Below, in pieces: positions 43,676 through 54,699 of a DNA stretch of 64,000 bases. Numbering within the stretch: position 1 is the first letter of the stretch; each line of letters opens with the position of its first letter. This DNA comes from Candidatus Sedimenticola sp. (ex Thyasira tokunagai) (GTDB lineage: Bacteria; Pseudomonadota; Gammaproteobacteria; Chromatiales; Chromatiaceae). The stretch is from the NCBI GenBank assembly GCA_037318855.1, contig CP134874.1, forward strand, positions 372,598-436,597, read 5' to 3'. The notes beneath the pieces are model-generated. The model was not told the origin of the DNA. It was given only the letters and a program-made list of their open reading frames with translations, and ran no database searches. The position numbers and the translations under genes were made by a program.

Positions 43676-45238
43676 CCGAATGGCACTAAGTTAAGCCTGC
43701 TTTGCAGTATATCGGCTGCGATGTGGGATCTCGATCATTTCATGCCGTGGAGCTGTTAAAAGTGCATAGGGCTTTGCTCTTCGTTTGATACATCTCGGCT
43801 CTCGCCTACCTGGACGAGAGGTGATGACATTGGCAGCAATGGCTTGAGTTAATGCGACAATCAAGCGGCGTCTTTCCCTGTCATTTATATCTGTCCTATT
43901 GAACAAGGGTTCCCATTGCCTCAGGGCCTGGATCGTGGCTTTGAAACTGATCTGTCTTGGTCGTTGATCGACTGCACCAGCAGCATCGAGCATCAACAGT
44001 CGGATGGCATTGTAGGCTATCAGGTGCATGAGGATTTCTTTATGTACCATAGCCGGGGTACGGCACAGCGCAGGATATCCATCCCCATAGTAGTTTTTAT
44101 GTCTCGAAAAAAGAGTTCTACATCCCAGCGCTTGTAGTACAGATCGGCTAATTCTGCAGCGCTGTACTTCGATACATCTGTCAACGTGGTGACAAGATAA
44201 AGGACTTAACGCGAAAACCTGGTGTATCAACAGTAATCTTAATTTGCCGAAGGATAAGCTGCTCAGGCAGCGCCTGCCATTGCTCTTTGCTGTAGCTTAG
44301 TACCTTGTTCCAACGGGGTTTAGGCCACTGGATAAGCAAATCATCAGCGCCTAAAACTTTAATGGCTGATGAGGCCTCGACCGGTGTGCGGCGTGCCAGA
44401 GTGAGTATCGAGTCAATCCCACCCTGCTGGAACTTCCAGACATCGTAGTAACTGCAAAAACCCTTGTCTCCGAGAAAGATGTCACCGGGCTCAAAAGTTT
44501 CCATCTGCTGGCGTAGCAGCGGTAGTTCCTGCTGCTTCCTGTTCCCAGTGCGATAACTCAGCAAAGCACCTGTTTGTAGACAAAAGCAGGCACATACACG
44601 TGCCTGTGGAAAGCCACAACCAGGCTTTTGTATGGCCTGCTGTGGCCAGATAGCCTGGTTAGCCTGCGTATCCGGCATGCTTACACCGGTACCGTCTACT
44701 ACAACGACCCGTCGTTGTTTCCACCATTGGCTGCGGCCACGTTGCTGTAGGCCCTCCGCAGTATGGGGAGAGGATCGACTCCAGGCAGTCTTGCTCAAGT
44801 TTGGCACGTGCCTGACAATAGGCAGAAGTCGATGCCGATGGGGTTGGCATGGAGCGGGCTGCGGCGAATGCTTGGACCTTACGAACGACTTCCTGGCAGC
44901 CGCCATCCGCATCAATAACTTGAGAGAAAAAGGCCCAGAAGGTATTCGCTTTGCTGAACAAACGGCGGCGACTGAATACGCCTCTTGCATCCGATTCCAA
45001 TACTGTAGATGGCAATATTCTTGAAAACAGATCGCCCAATTGACTGAGCGAATGGCGGCGGATGCGCGCTCTTTCATCAGCTAGTATCTGACTTGGTGAA
45101 CGCGGTTTGCGGCGCAGGGTGGAAAGATGAAATCCGGGTAGCAATAAGGTCTTGTTTTTCATGCCCAATTGTCTCATTCTGGGCATAAGGCAGCACTCAA
45201 TAATTCGTGCAGATTTAGCTTAACTTAGTGCCATTCGG
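43676..45238 (-). mobile_element. IS4-like insertion sequence, degenerate, about 1.56 kb
   Basis: Ends begin with CCGAATGGCACTAAGTTAAG on both sides, as inverted repeats. The flanks show TACAGAC at 43669-43675 and 45239-45245 (7-base duplication); if the element starts at 43680 instead the duplication is the 11 bases TACAGACCCGA. The transposase is on the minus strand. Confidence 0.85.
43691..45186 (-). pseudogene. IS4-family transposase, broken by frameshifts
   Basis: Three overlapping frames share the protein: the N-terminal part 44659-45186 (ADERARIRRHSLSQLGDLFSRI), the middle part 44181-45077 (VVVVDGTGVSMPD and LGDKGFCSYYD, carrying the DDE-like acids) and the C-terminal part 43691-44230 (CRTPAMVHKEILMHLIAYNAIRLLM). 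Normal IS4 transposases are one continuous frame, so at least two frameshifts have inactivated this copy, or it depends on undetected frameshifting. Confidence 0.85.
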
Positions 45239-47070
45239 TACAGACCCGATATAACAGTAAATTGCTTTTACTGATTGATGGTGTGCCAATCCGTGAAAAT
45301 TACTATGGCCATTTTAATATCGATAAAGGAATGGTGCTTGATAATGTTGAACGGGTGGAAATTATCAGTGGTCCGGGTTCCGTTCTCTATGGGGCAAATG
45401 CATTTGCTGGCGTGATCAGTGTGACGACTAAGACCGCTGGTCAAAGTATGAGTTTTGAAGTGGCTGCACAGGAAGGCTATGGATACCATAGTAATGCACC
45501 TGAACTTATCAATGAAAAACCCCACGATAGGCACACCTACTCTGGAATGGTTTCCATTGAGGCCGATGCGGATCTAAATGAAAATAATCGCTTATATGCG
45601 TTTGCTCAATTAGGTAGTGGTAACCCATTTAACCCTGAGCGCGATCATGAACAAGGACAGCCTTATCAGCATGACTTGAAAGAAGAAAAACGGTATTTCA
45701 TGGGGAAGCTGATTATTGATAATCTGACATTAACTGTTTCTGATAATGAAACCAACATACCGGATGTTTATGGAAAACACTTTAAAGACTACCAACATAT
45801 CCATCGTCCCCAATATATTTCACTGGCCTATAATGGCCTGGCAGACTCAACTGGTAATTTGAATGGCCTGATCTGGTATGAAAATTATAATTATGATGAA
45901 ACAAAAAAAGAATACGAAGATAATGGTTCAGGAGTAATTGAGGAACTTAAAGAGTCTTTTATCTATAGTCTTATGTATGGGATGGATTTTGACTATACCA
46001 CGACTTTCGCTCAATCCCATCAACTTACTGCTGGCGTTTCATGGCTGCATGATGAATCAATAGGCCGTATCAAAGAACATGTAAATGATGGTAGTGGATG
46101 GGGTGAGTGGGAATACTCGATGAGTAACAATATATCCAGGGATACAGTAGGATTATTTTTACAGGAAAACTGGGAGATCAATAATACTTTGAGTCTCATT
46201 TCAGGAGTCCGCTATGATTTCTTATCTGACTTTGATGATCAGCTTTCTTACCGCATAGGGCTAACCGGACTTAGTGAAAGTGGTAATTATGGAAAGCTTT
46301 TGCTAGGGAGTGCTTATCGTACTCCGAATTATCGTGAATATACCAAAGTTGGTATGGAGAACTATTCTATTAAATCAGAGGAGCTTATTACTACTGAGCT
46401 TCAGGTTGGTAAAATATTTGCCGATGGCGACGTTAATCTGACTGTTTTTTATAATCTATATAATGAGTTCATAAATGACATATTGGTTCCGGAGGATGGC
46501 AGTAGTTGTGCCAATACCGATCAGTATTATACCAATTTTGATAACCGTGAACTGTTCGGTCTGGAATTTAACTCAACTTATTTCCCAACTAAAAAACTCT
46601 CGCTAAAAGTGTCTGCCACTAGTATTTTAAGAGCTACAGAGGAAAATGGGGATATCCCAGCTGACGTGATTGCAAAAGGTGGCAGCTGCGATAGTGCCGG
46701 CTATGAAAGTGGGGAACAGGATATTAAATTATTGAGTAAACATATACTGTCAGTGTTGGCATCCTATCGATTCAATGAGCGTTATCAGGGTGGAATAAAT
46801 CTTCAATATGCCTCAGCAAGAAAAACGCCTGATAATTACCATGAAAATATTATTCCTGAACTGAAACAGAGTAGTACTGATAATCCAGACGCATATTATC
46901 TGCTGGATCTGTTTGCTAAGATTGATTTTAATAAAAACATGAATCTTGATTTGAGGATCAATAATCTGTTGGATGGAAAAATTTATCACCCCAGATTATC
47001 TGATGTAGGGGATTATGATGTCGAACTACCCGGTAGGCATTATGAATTAAGATTTAATTATGAGTTTTGA

Positions 47071-47886
47071 TAACCTGTTTTAGGTTACTGTTATGTAGAA
47101 ACGAGCTTGCTGTATGGATAGACAGCATATAGGTTTATCTAGAGTCGCTAATAGATGGCCGGTAACCTTTTGTTATCTATACATCAAGTCCTCTAGAAAT
47201 TGTAGCGCCTTAACACTTCTAAGGAGATCTTAGTCACTATCATTCGATTGGATATTTCTCACTCATGATTTGAAGGAATGTCTCGTTCGGATAAGTCATA
47301 CTCATGTTGAGATAACGCTTTCGCGCTAGATTGTGGATTGCGTGTTCTTTACCTGATTCAATCAACTCTCTCTCCGATAAAACCTGAGTGGCGCAGATGC
47401 TCCTTACCGTCGATAGTCTGTATGCGTGCCGTCTCTCCACGGGTGCGACCCAAATCCTGTATCTTACTGGTATATAAGCAGACCTATTGCAAAGGGTTTC
47501 AAAAATTATTTTTAAGTGGCTCTGTACTATCTTACCGTTCCACGCCTATGGTGCTCTGACTGCAGTTGATTCCAGGCAATGGTATAAAGCCGGCATCATG
47601 CCATGTGGTAGAGAATGTGTAGTGTTCATCGCGGCGAGGGCGGGGGCACTGCCTTTCTGGATAAGTGCGTGTAGGAGCCCCGCCCTCGGGGCGATAGGGC
47701 GGGCACATTGCTCACTATCTGCGTATGAATAAACTGCGTGGAACAGTAGTTTTGTACACAACCATTTGTTCTATTGAAATGATTTTCAACGGACAGGAGA
47801 TCTCTGACTTATCAGGCTGAACGTTTTACGATAGAAATAATGTGTTTGTTGCCTATTATTTTTCAGCCCCCCCATGACAATTTTCA
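47071..47886. other. Intergenic stretch with REP-like repeat
   Basis: About 800 bases without a supported gene. A minus-strand ORF of 66 codons (47240-47440) has no recognisable motif or clear start. It holds a GTAGGAGC-type repeat at about 47627-47695 with ATCGCGGCGAGGGCG and CCCCGCCCTCGGGGCGAT arms. Confidence 0.4.
47627..47695. repeat. GTAGGAGC-type repeat, copy 3
   Basis: GCGGCGAGGGCGGGG at the left and GTAGGAGCCCCGCCCTCGGG at the right form an imperfect inverted pair. Same family as 29088, 30539 and 54579. Confidence 0.6.
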
Positions 47887-47922
47887 ATGCATAAAGATAC
47901 TTTACCGGGGCCTAATAACCGC

Positions 47923-48483
47923 ATGAAATTCACTTTCCTTTTCCTGTTAATTCCCCCGGTTACGGCTTGGCTGGCACTGCGCGAGCCTGCGCCTGAAATG
48001 GTAGAGCCTGTTCCCGCTATCGTGGCGGCGGCCGAACGGGGCGACTTGCCACGGATCGACCAACTACTCTCCCAGCAGGCTGAAGTTAACAGTCGCGATT
48101 TCTGCCGTTGGACACCGCTGATGAAGGCGGCACTCAACGGCCATGAGCCGGTAGTGGAGCGGCTGCTGCAGGAAAAGGCCCGTCTGGACCTGTTCGATAA
48201 GGGGCACTACACTGCAATGATGCTGGCCGCCTCAAACAATCATGCGGGTATCGTCAGGTTGTTGGCCGAACAGGGTGCAGACCTGGATGCAGTGGAGAGG
48301 ACGGAAGGATTTACCGCCTTGGTCTGGGCTGCCCGACAAGGCCACCTTGAGACTGTCCAGGTGCTGTTGGAGCTGGGCGCCTCACCCCAAGTGGCCGATC
48401 TCAAGGGTAAGACTGCAATCCAATGGGCAATGGCGAGAGGTCACCACGAAGTGGCGGCCCTACTTCTAAGTGCAATGAAGTGA
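47923..48483 (+). CDS. Exported ankyrin-repeat protein
   Basis: Frame opens at 47887, but MKFTFLFLLIPPVTAWLALREP at 47923 is a plausible signal or anchor sequence, so this start is preferred. Five ankyrin units follow (IVAAAERGDLPRIDQLLSQQ, WTPLMKAALNGHEPVVERLL, YTAMMLAASNNHAGIVRLL, FTALVWAARQGHLETVQVLL, KTAIQWAMARGHHEVAALLL). A single protein-interaction domain with no catalytic part. The partner is unknown. Related in kind to the protein at 15401. Confidence 0.85.
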   Translation: MKFTFLFLLIPPVTAWLALREPAPEMVEPVPAIVAAAERGDLPRIDQLLSQQAEVNSRDFCRWTPLMKAALNGHEPVVERLLQEKARLDLFDKGHYTAMMLAASNNHAGIVRLLAEQGADLDAVERTEGFTALVWAARQGHLETVQVLLELGASPQVADLKGKTAIQWAMARGHHEVAALLLSAMK

Positions 48484-49385
48484 GCAGGCGGTGGGTGTTA
48501 TGTACTCCACTGTTTTATAAGCTCACACACAAGCAACTGCACAGCTGCAGCAATCAAGATCCAGCCGAATTATTACAAGCAAGCCGCCCTCTCCTTTACT
48601 TCCCCTCCCCATGACTCTCCTCAACCTCCATCTGCATCTGTCCGGCATAGTGCTGACGTAGAGCGATCCACTCCGCGAGACGCAGTTGGATGCGGTAATT
48701 GATACTCCCCTCGGGATAGATTCCCTGGGCATCGGGAACGCCAGCCTGCAGGCCGGTGAGGAGTTCCATCGCCTCCTCCACATGCTTTATTGCGTAGATG
48801 TTGAATAGGCCCTGTTCTGCTGCCTCAATCACCTCCCGTTTCAGCATCAGATCCTTGACGTTTGTCTCGGGGATGATGACGCCCTGTTTGCCGCTGAGCC
48901 CCCGTGCTCTGCAGATCTCAAAAAAGCCTTCGATCTTTTCACACACCCCACCGATGGCCTGTACCTGACCATGCTGGTTGATTGAGCCGGTGATTGCCAT
49001 CGACTGCTTTATTGGCAGGTCACCGAGGGCGGAGAGGAGGGCGCAAAGCTCGGCGGCGGAGGCGCTGTCGCCCTCGATCTGGCCATAGGTCTGTTCGAAC
49101 ACCAGGCTGGCGGAGACGGAGAGGGGCTGATGTTTGGCGTAACGCTCGCCAAGGTAAGAGGTGAGAATCAGTACCCCCTTGGAGTGGATGGGGCCGCCCT
49201 GCTCGGTTTCGCGGGAGATGTCGATCATCTCACCACCACCGATGCGTGCGGTGGCACTGATACGAGTGGGGGCGCCAAAGCTGTGATCCCCCAGTTGCAA
49301 TACCGAGAGGCTGTTGACTTGTGCCAATTGTGAGCCGTTGGTATCGATGGAGAGGCGACGATTATCAAGATAGTTGTCCAATTCT

Positions 49386-50449
49386 CTACGCTGCTTCGTC
49401 TCTAATTCCAGCTCCTCTCGAGTCCTGATTCTCCGGGTTCAGCCATACTTCACCGACTGGCGTCCAGTTCCGTGTTTCTCTACTCCAACGCTCTGGGTTT
49501 CGTTGCTTTGCAGCTTCGTAGACCGTCTCCCGATTCGCAAGAATCGACAGCTCCACACCACTATGACGTTGGGCGGGTGTCACGAACTGAATCCCGCTGT
49601 GACGGTGCTCTTCGTTATACCAGCGAATGAAATTGTAAACCCAGTCACGCGCAGCATCTAAGCTCTCAAACGGTTTCGACGGAAATGCCGGTGTGTATTT
49701 CATTGTCCCAAACAAACTCAGAATAGGGGTTGTCGTTGCTCACCGAAGGGCGACTGAATGACGGCACTACACCCAACTTTGCAGTGTCGCCAGCATGGTT
49801 GCACCTTTCATCGGTGATCCATTATCAGAGTGAAGCACCAGCCCACGTTCATGGATACCCTCCGTCAGGCAGGCTTTACGGATCAACAGCGAGGCATTAT
49901 CAGCTGTCTCATTTTCGTGGATTTCCCACCCGACAATCTTGCGGCTGTAGATGTCCATCACTAGGTAAAGCCTGTAGAACATTCCGGTGATGGTCGTTGC
50001 CAAGAATGTGATATCCCAACTCCATACCTGATTCGGGGCTGTAGCCTTGTAAGCCGCTGGCTTGCTCACTCGCCTCGGTGCTTGCACTCTCCCACGGCGA
50101 TGCAACTGATCTTCCTCCTTCAGTACCCTGTAAAAGCTGGACTCGGAAGCGATATAGGTGTCTTTGTCGGCCAGTGCCGGTACGATCTGTGATGGCGGTA
50201 GGCTTTGGTATGCTTCCTCATTACACGTCTCCAGGATCTGCTGTCGCTCCTCCGGTTTCAGTTTGTTCGCGGGCTCTGGGCGTTTAACATCCGGTCGGCC
50301 ATCGGCATTGACCGCATCACCATCAGTCCAGCGCTTATAGGTGCGCAGACTGATCTCAGTACCTCGCAGGCTTTTTGCGCTGATGCACCGGCACCTACCG
50401 CTTCTTCGATCAATTCAACAGCTCTACGGCGATCTGGGACATTGATCAT
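49386..50449 (-). pseudogene. IS3-family OrfB, frameshifted
   Basis: The DDE domain is spread over three frames: 50258-50449 (MINVPDRRRAVELIEEAV), 49767-50105 (NQVWSWDITFLAT and VLHSDNGSPMKG, two of the catalytic acids) and 49386-49715 (FGTMKYTPAFPSKPF, WYNEEHRHSGIQFVTPAQRH). The frame breaks near 50350 and 49740 with at least one more nearby. The element therefore cannot encode a working transposase in a single frame. Confidence 0.85.
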
Positions 50450-50940
50450 TCTTCCTCTCCGTCCCCCCAGATCGCCTGGGCTTTTTTCTCAAGAACCAGT
50501 AGGGCTGCGGTTTCAGCTAGCGCTTTCTCTTTGCGGTTAAGATCTCGCTCCAACTCTTTGATCCGCTTCTCATCCACTTTACGGATATCCTTTAACCGCT
50601 TGTTCTGATTTCGATCCCAGTCATTCGCTTGTTCACAGGCTTCTCGCCACTCACCGATCTGTTCGGCATACAGTCCACGCTCACGACAGTAAGCGGATAG
50701 CTCAGCCTCATTCATTGGTGCAGTCTCAACAACCGCTGTGAACTTATCTGTGGCACTCCATCCGGTGGGAGTGCTGTCTCCATCAGGCATCAATCGCCCT
50801 TCAGCACGGGCTGCTTTTCTCCAGTTGTACAGCGTGCCTTCGCAGATCCCTTCCTCCTTGGATATCTCTGGTATCGTTTTATTGTTCGGCGGCAGCATCT
50901 TTTTCAGTACCGATTCTTTCCGCTCTTTTGGATAACCCAT
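50446..50940 (-). CDS. IS3-family OrfA
   Basis: 164 residues. The N-terminal helix-turn-helix reads EISKEEGICEGTLYNWRKAAR, followed by a charged coiled coil (IKELERDLNRKEKALAETAALL). The last residues overlap the orfB start by 4 bases. This frame is intact while its orfB partner is not. Confidence 0.85.
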   Translation of the reverse strand: MGYPKERKESVLKKMLPPNNKTIPEISKEEGICEGTLYNWRKAARAEGRLMPDGDSTPTGWSATDKFTAVVETAPMNEAELSAYCRERGLYAEQIGEWREACEQANDWDRNQNKRLKDIRKVDEKRIKELERDLNRKEKALAETAALLVLEKKAQAIWGDGEEE

Positions 50941-52701
50941 TTATTGCTCTCTATGCCCACTCTCATTGGTTATTGAAGTCCCATCCTACCGGGTGGACAA
51001 CTATCCTGACAGAGGGGGAGGGTCCCTCGCAGCACCTGCTCACGGATCTGTTCCTGCAACTGGTTGCTGCGATACTCTTGGGCATCTATGCCGGCCTGTA
51101 CATCCTCCAGTCGAATCTGGTCACTCTCCGCCTGTCCTGCGCAGTAGTCGGCTTCTTGCAGCAGGTTGATCAGGCTGGCCATGTGCAGCGACAGTTTCTC
51201 CCCGTCCCACGCCGCTCTTGAGCTGTGTTCGATAATCCTGGCGATACCGTCACGGCTGATATCCCTCAGCCCTTCTCTGTGTTGCAGGGTGGCGATTAGT
51301 CGTGCAAAAAGCAGTTCATTCCCACCTTCACGAGAAAGCTGTTCGGTGAAGTCGGCGGTCACTTTGAACAGCAGGCCAAACTCCGGGTCGTACTCCTTCA
51401 GCATGTAGTAGAGATAGCGGCTGCCGATCAAGATCACCTTGAGATCGATCGGGATAGGCTGGGGCTCAAGGGAGATGGTACTGACCAGGCTCAGCTGCCG
51501 TTCCAGTGATTCGATACGAATTTCACGGCTCTTTAGTGCGCGCTTTAGTCCATCCCAGGCAAAAGGATTGGTAAGCACTTTTTCGGCATCGAGTATAAGG
51601 TAACCGCCGTTGGCACGGTGTAAGGCCCCCGCCTTGATCAGGGTGAAGTTGGTTTGCAGGGTGCCGTGGTGTGACAGGTGTTCGATCCGTCCTATCAGGT
51701 TCTGATAGGTGGGGTGATCCTCAAAGATCATTGGCGGGCCCTGGGTCTCGGCGTTATCTACCAGGGTATTGACGGTGTAACGGTTGAACTCCGGGTCATC
51801 GGCGGTGGGGGCGCTCTCCTCTGCACTCTCCTGACGACGGAAAAGTTCGCTGTTTTCGATAATATCCCTCTTCACTTCTCCCAGGTACTCCACCACTTTG
51901 GGATACCGGCTGTACTTCAGTTCCATCTTGGAGGTGAATTGAGATACCGTCAGTTCCATTGTTTCACGATCCAGTACCTTCAGGCTGCGGTGCATCTCTT
52001 GCTGCCAGAGGGGAAGTTGGCTCATGCTCTCCTTGAGGTCATCCTTGATCTCCTTCATCGCCTCTCCCAGTTGCCGCTGCTCCTCCTCGGGGAGCTGTTC
52101 AAAGTCGTCACCTGAGAGGACTTTTCCCTCCTTCTCAGGGGTGAGGGTGAAGCCGGTGGGGCCGCGTAGCAGAGCAATACTTTTTTGTGCCGCTTTTTGA
52201 CCCAGGCGGGTTGCCGCCTCGTCCTCCTTCTCCTTGAAGTTGTCGGTGGACTCTTTGGCGCGGCGGCGGTACTCATCGCCCTCAAAGGCAGCGGGGATGG
52301 CATCCAGAAGGTCTTCTACCAGTTGTCGCATGTCGCGGTGCAACTGACGGGCAGCTCCTGCCGGTAGGGTAAGTACATGAGGTGTGTGGGGTTGCTGAAA
52401 GTTGGCAACATAGCACCAGTCGTTGATCTCATTTACTGTCTCCCGCTCCTTGCTTAGGGCATCTCGTACCAGTGTGTGGCGTCCCAGGCCGGTAGAGCCC
52501 ATAACGTAGAGGTTGAATCCCTCGTGAGGCATGCCGACGCCAAATTCGATGGCGCCCAGAGCGCGCTCCTGGCCTATGCTCTCCGACAGGTGGGCCAAAT
52601 CTGCGGCGGAGTCAAAGTTGAGTTGCTCCAGATCACAGGGGTGGTAGAGCTGCGAGGGCGCCAGCGATTTGGTCATCTTTGTATCCCGTTATTGTTGTTG
52701 G

Positions 52702-53136
52702 TTACAGGCGTGCCGGCAGGCACTTGCGGATATCGGCAACACTATGTCCCGCCATGTTTTTTGCCACCTCACCAGCAACCCGCTGTTTGAGGGGGCTGGG
52801 CTCATGTTTTCTCATGATGCCGAGAAATGCAGGGGCGGCGATGATGTAGAGTTTGTCGAAACGACCGTCATTGCGGGCATGCTCCAATGTCTGGCACACC
52901 TGTCCGGCAAAGCGTACCGCCTCTTCATGTTTAGCGTCTGATTCACTGCCCAGATCGTGACTCATGGAGACCGGGTTGTGCTCACGGCCGGGTTGGTCGG
53001 AGACCAGATCCCCTTCATGTAGTCTGGCTTCCGGGTGGGCCAGTGTTGCGATTTCTGTCAGTGGGCTGTTGGGGGTGTCTGCGGAGAATATTCTTGCTCG
53101 ACTGTTGTCTGCTACTACGATCCAATTGGGATTCAT
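52702..53136 (-). CDS. Host-attachment-type protein
   Basis: A 144-residue protein starting NWIVVADNSRARIF, with DKLYIIAAPAFLGIMRKH in the middle and KNMAGHSVADIRKCLPARL at the end, matching the PF10116 Host_attach family. The name comes from plant attachment work in Agrobacterium; the fold resembles eRF1 domain 1, and the biochemical role is unclear. It is on the same strand as the broken Lon-like gene, 25 bases upstream of it. Confidence 0.85.
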   Translation of the reverse strand: MNPNWIVVADNSRARIFSADTPNSPLTEIATLAHPEARLHEGDLVSDQPGREHNPVSMSHDLGSESDAKHEEAVRFAGQVCQTLEHARNDGRFDKLYIIAAPAFLGIMRKHEPSPLKQRVAGEVAKNMAGHSVADIRKCLPARL

Positions 53137-53422
53137 GGTTCACCTCTGTTCGATTTGGCAGCCTCTCCCTGCTGCCCGCTACTCTCTTCCTTCATTCTAA
53201 GTATAGGGTGAAAATCACTCCCCGTATGTGCATGGCATGGGCAATTAAATTCCATTTTAATCAATGGATTGAGTTATTTTATTGGTGGTTATATGACGAG
53301 GTTGGGCGAGCTGACGGCCCGTTCTCTGGCCCCCCAGGATATTTTCAACGATTTTTCCGATACCTGCTTTAATTAGGGTAGGTCAATATAGACAAAAAGA
53401 GTTGCAGAAGGAGGGCTGCCCT

Positions 53423-54535
53423 ATGGGAGAGATATTTGATTATGTCGATGAGATGGGGCCGACCAAGATTATCCATATCCATGAGCCGAGCCATGGCCTG
53501 AAAGCGGTGCTGGTGGTCGACAATGTTGCTGCCGGTCCGGCGATTGGCGGCCTGCGCATGGCCCCCGATGTCAGCACCCGTGAGTGTGCTCGTCTGGCAA
53601 GGGCAATGACACTGAAGAATGCACTGGCGGAAATTCCCCATGGGGGAGCCAAATCGGTGATTTTTGGCGACCCGCGTATGCCCAGAGAGGATAAGGAGAA
53701 GCTGGTCAGAGAGCTGGCTTGTGCCCTTGGGAATATTGATGAGTATATCTTCGGCCCCGATATGGGCACCAATGAGGAGTGCATGGCCTGGGTCAATGAT
53801 GAGATCGGCCGCTCGGTGGGATTGCCCAGAGAGGTGGGGGGTATCCCCCTCGATGAGATCGGTGCCACTGGCTGGGGTGTGAGTCAGGCGGTGGATGTGG
53901 CGCTGCCCTACTGTGATTTTGACTTGGCCGGTGCCCGGGTGGTGGTGCAGGGTTTCGGTGCTGTGGGGCGGAATGCGGCCCGTTTTCTTGCCGCCAGGGG
54001 GGCGCTGCTGGTGGGTGCCGCAGACTCACGGGGTACCATCTATCATGCCGATGGGTTGGATATAGATGACCTCACGGAGCTAAAGCGCAAGGGCAGCAGC
54101 GTTATCGATTACAACCATGGTCACAAGATGAAACGTGATGAGGTGATCGATATTGAGTGTGAAATCTGGATTCCGGCGGCACGCCCCGATGTCATACACG
54201 AAGACAATGTCCACCGTCTTAACACACGGCTGGTGGTGGAGGGGGCTAATATTCCCATTACCTACGGTGCCGAGAAGATCCTCCATGAGCGCGGTGTTCT
54301 CTCCATTCCCGATGTGATTGCCAACGCCGGTGGGGTGATCTGTGCCGCCATGGAGTATCAGCACGCTAGCCAGGCGCTGGCGATGCAGGTGGTCGAGGAG
54401 AAGGTGCGGGCCAATACTGCGCGAATACTGGAGACGGCAAAGGCGGATAACATTCTACCCCGGGATGCAGCAGTGGCCCTGGCAACAGAGCGGGTGCGCC
54501 GGGCCATGGCGTTACGGCGCTGGTCTACTTTTTAA
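53423..54535 (+). CDS. Glu/Leu/Phe/Val family amino-acid dehydrogenase
   Basis: An NAD-dependent oxidative deaminase of 370 residues. Catalytic Lys in GGLRMAPD region and EIPHGGAKSVIFGDP (KNALAEIPHGGAK), and the Rossmann motif VVVQGFGAVGRNAARFL. Start chosen at the ATG at 53423 with a GGAGGG element 8 bases upstream; a TTG at 53402 is in frame but poor. The residues that set side-chain specificity cannot be read safely. The substrate is probably Leu, Val, Phe or Glu. The operon behind it takes 2-oxoacids, which fits a branched or aromatic amino acid. Confidence 0.88.
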   Translation: MGEIFDYVDEMGPTKIIHIHEPSHGLKAVLVVDNVAAGPAIGGLRMAPDVSTRECARLARAMTLKNALAEIPHGGAKSVIFGDPRMPREDKEKLVRELACALGNIDEYIFGPDMGTNEECMAWVNDEIGRSVGLPREVGGIPLDEIGATGWGVSQAVDVALPYCDFDLAGARVVVQGFGAVGRNAARFLAARGALLVGAADSRGTIYHADGLDIDDLTELKRKGSSVIDYNHGHKMKRDEVIDIECEIWIPAARPDVIHEDNVHRLNTRLVVEGANIPITYGAEKILHERGVLSIPDVIANAGGVICAAMEYQHASQALAMQVVEEKVRANTARILETAKADNILPRDAAVALATERVRRAMALRRWSTF

Positions 54536-54578
54536 ACAAATAGCGGGACGTGGAGTACGCAGAGCAAGGGGTTAGAGT

Positions 54579-54656
54579 GTAGGAGTGGCGCTCTCGCCGC
54601 GAAGAGTAGCGCACAGATCCTGCCATGTTCAATCGCCCCGTGGGCGGGGCTCCTAC
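54579..54656. repeat. GTAGGAGC-type repeat, copy 4
   Basis: GTAGGAGTGGCGCTCTCGCC at the left and GGGCGGGGCTCCTAC at the right, an imperfect inverted pair in the 54536-54699 gap between the dehydrogenase and the oxidoreductase genes. Confidence 0.65.
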
Positions 54657-54699
54657 ATCGCATCAGTAACCTCTGCGCCGAAAATGAAAGGAGCATTGG

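Larger units (their letters stand above)
43347..47070 (+). pseudogene. TonB-dependent receptor gene split by an IS4-like element
   Basis: The 5' part 43347-43679 encodes a signal peptide (ending near NLSAEEYA) and the start of the plug (PGVVRVFTRQDFKRFGFKTL, PGIQLVRSYKN). The 3' part 45250-47070 gives the rest: LLIDGVPIRENYYG, ERVEIISGPGSVLYGANAFAGVI, and a long barrel ending LPGRHYELRFNYEF. Deleting the IS and one target copy restores an in-frame RGIQTRYNSKLL. The intact receptor would be about 720 residues, taking up a metal chelate, cobalamin or similar. The gene is AT-rich relative to its neighbours, which suggests recent acquisition. Confidence 0.9.
49363..51011 (-). mobile_element. IS3-like insertion sequence, degenerate, about 1.65 kb
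   Basis: Imperfect inverted ends: TATCAAGATAGTTGTCCA at 49363-49380 and, in reverse complement, TGTCAGGATAGTTGTCCA at 50994-51011 (two differences). It carries orfA on the minus strand at 50446-50940 and a fragmented orfB. A target duplication is not obvious, so the exact outer ends may differ by a few bases. Confidence 0.8.
48596..52676 (-). pseudogene. Lon-like AAA protease gene split by an IS3-like element
   Basis: The 5' part (51012-52676) has an AAA-like region with GSTGLGRHTLV, a degenerate Walker A with Arg for Lys, as is usual in this Lon-like family, then LIKAGALHRANGGYLILDA. The 3' part (48596-49362) is the Lon S16 protease domain with the Ser in EGDSASAAELCALLSALG and the Lys in GGVCEKIEGFF. 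Together they would be about 800 residues. An IS3-like element (49363-51011) separates them, so the protease is almost surely inactive. Family role: ATP-dependent proteolysis, substrates unknown. Confidence 0.88.

Noticed and set aside
47240-47440. A 66-codon minus-strand ORF in the 47.1-47.9 kb gap
   Set aside because: No clear ribosome-binding site, no motif and no paralogue in the window; left unannotated.
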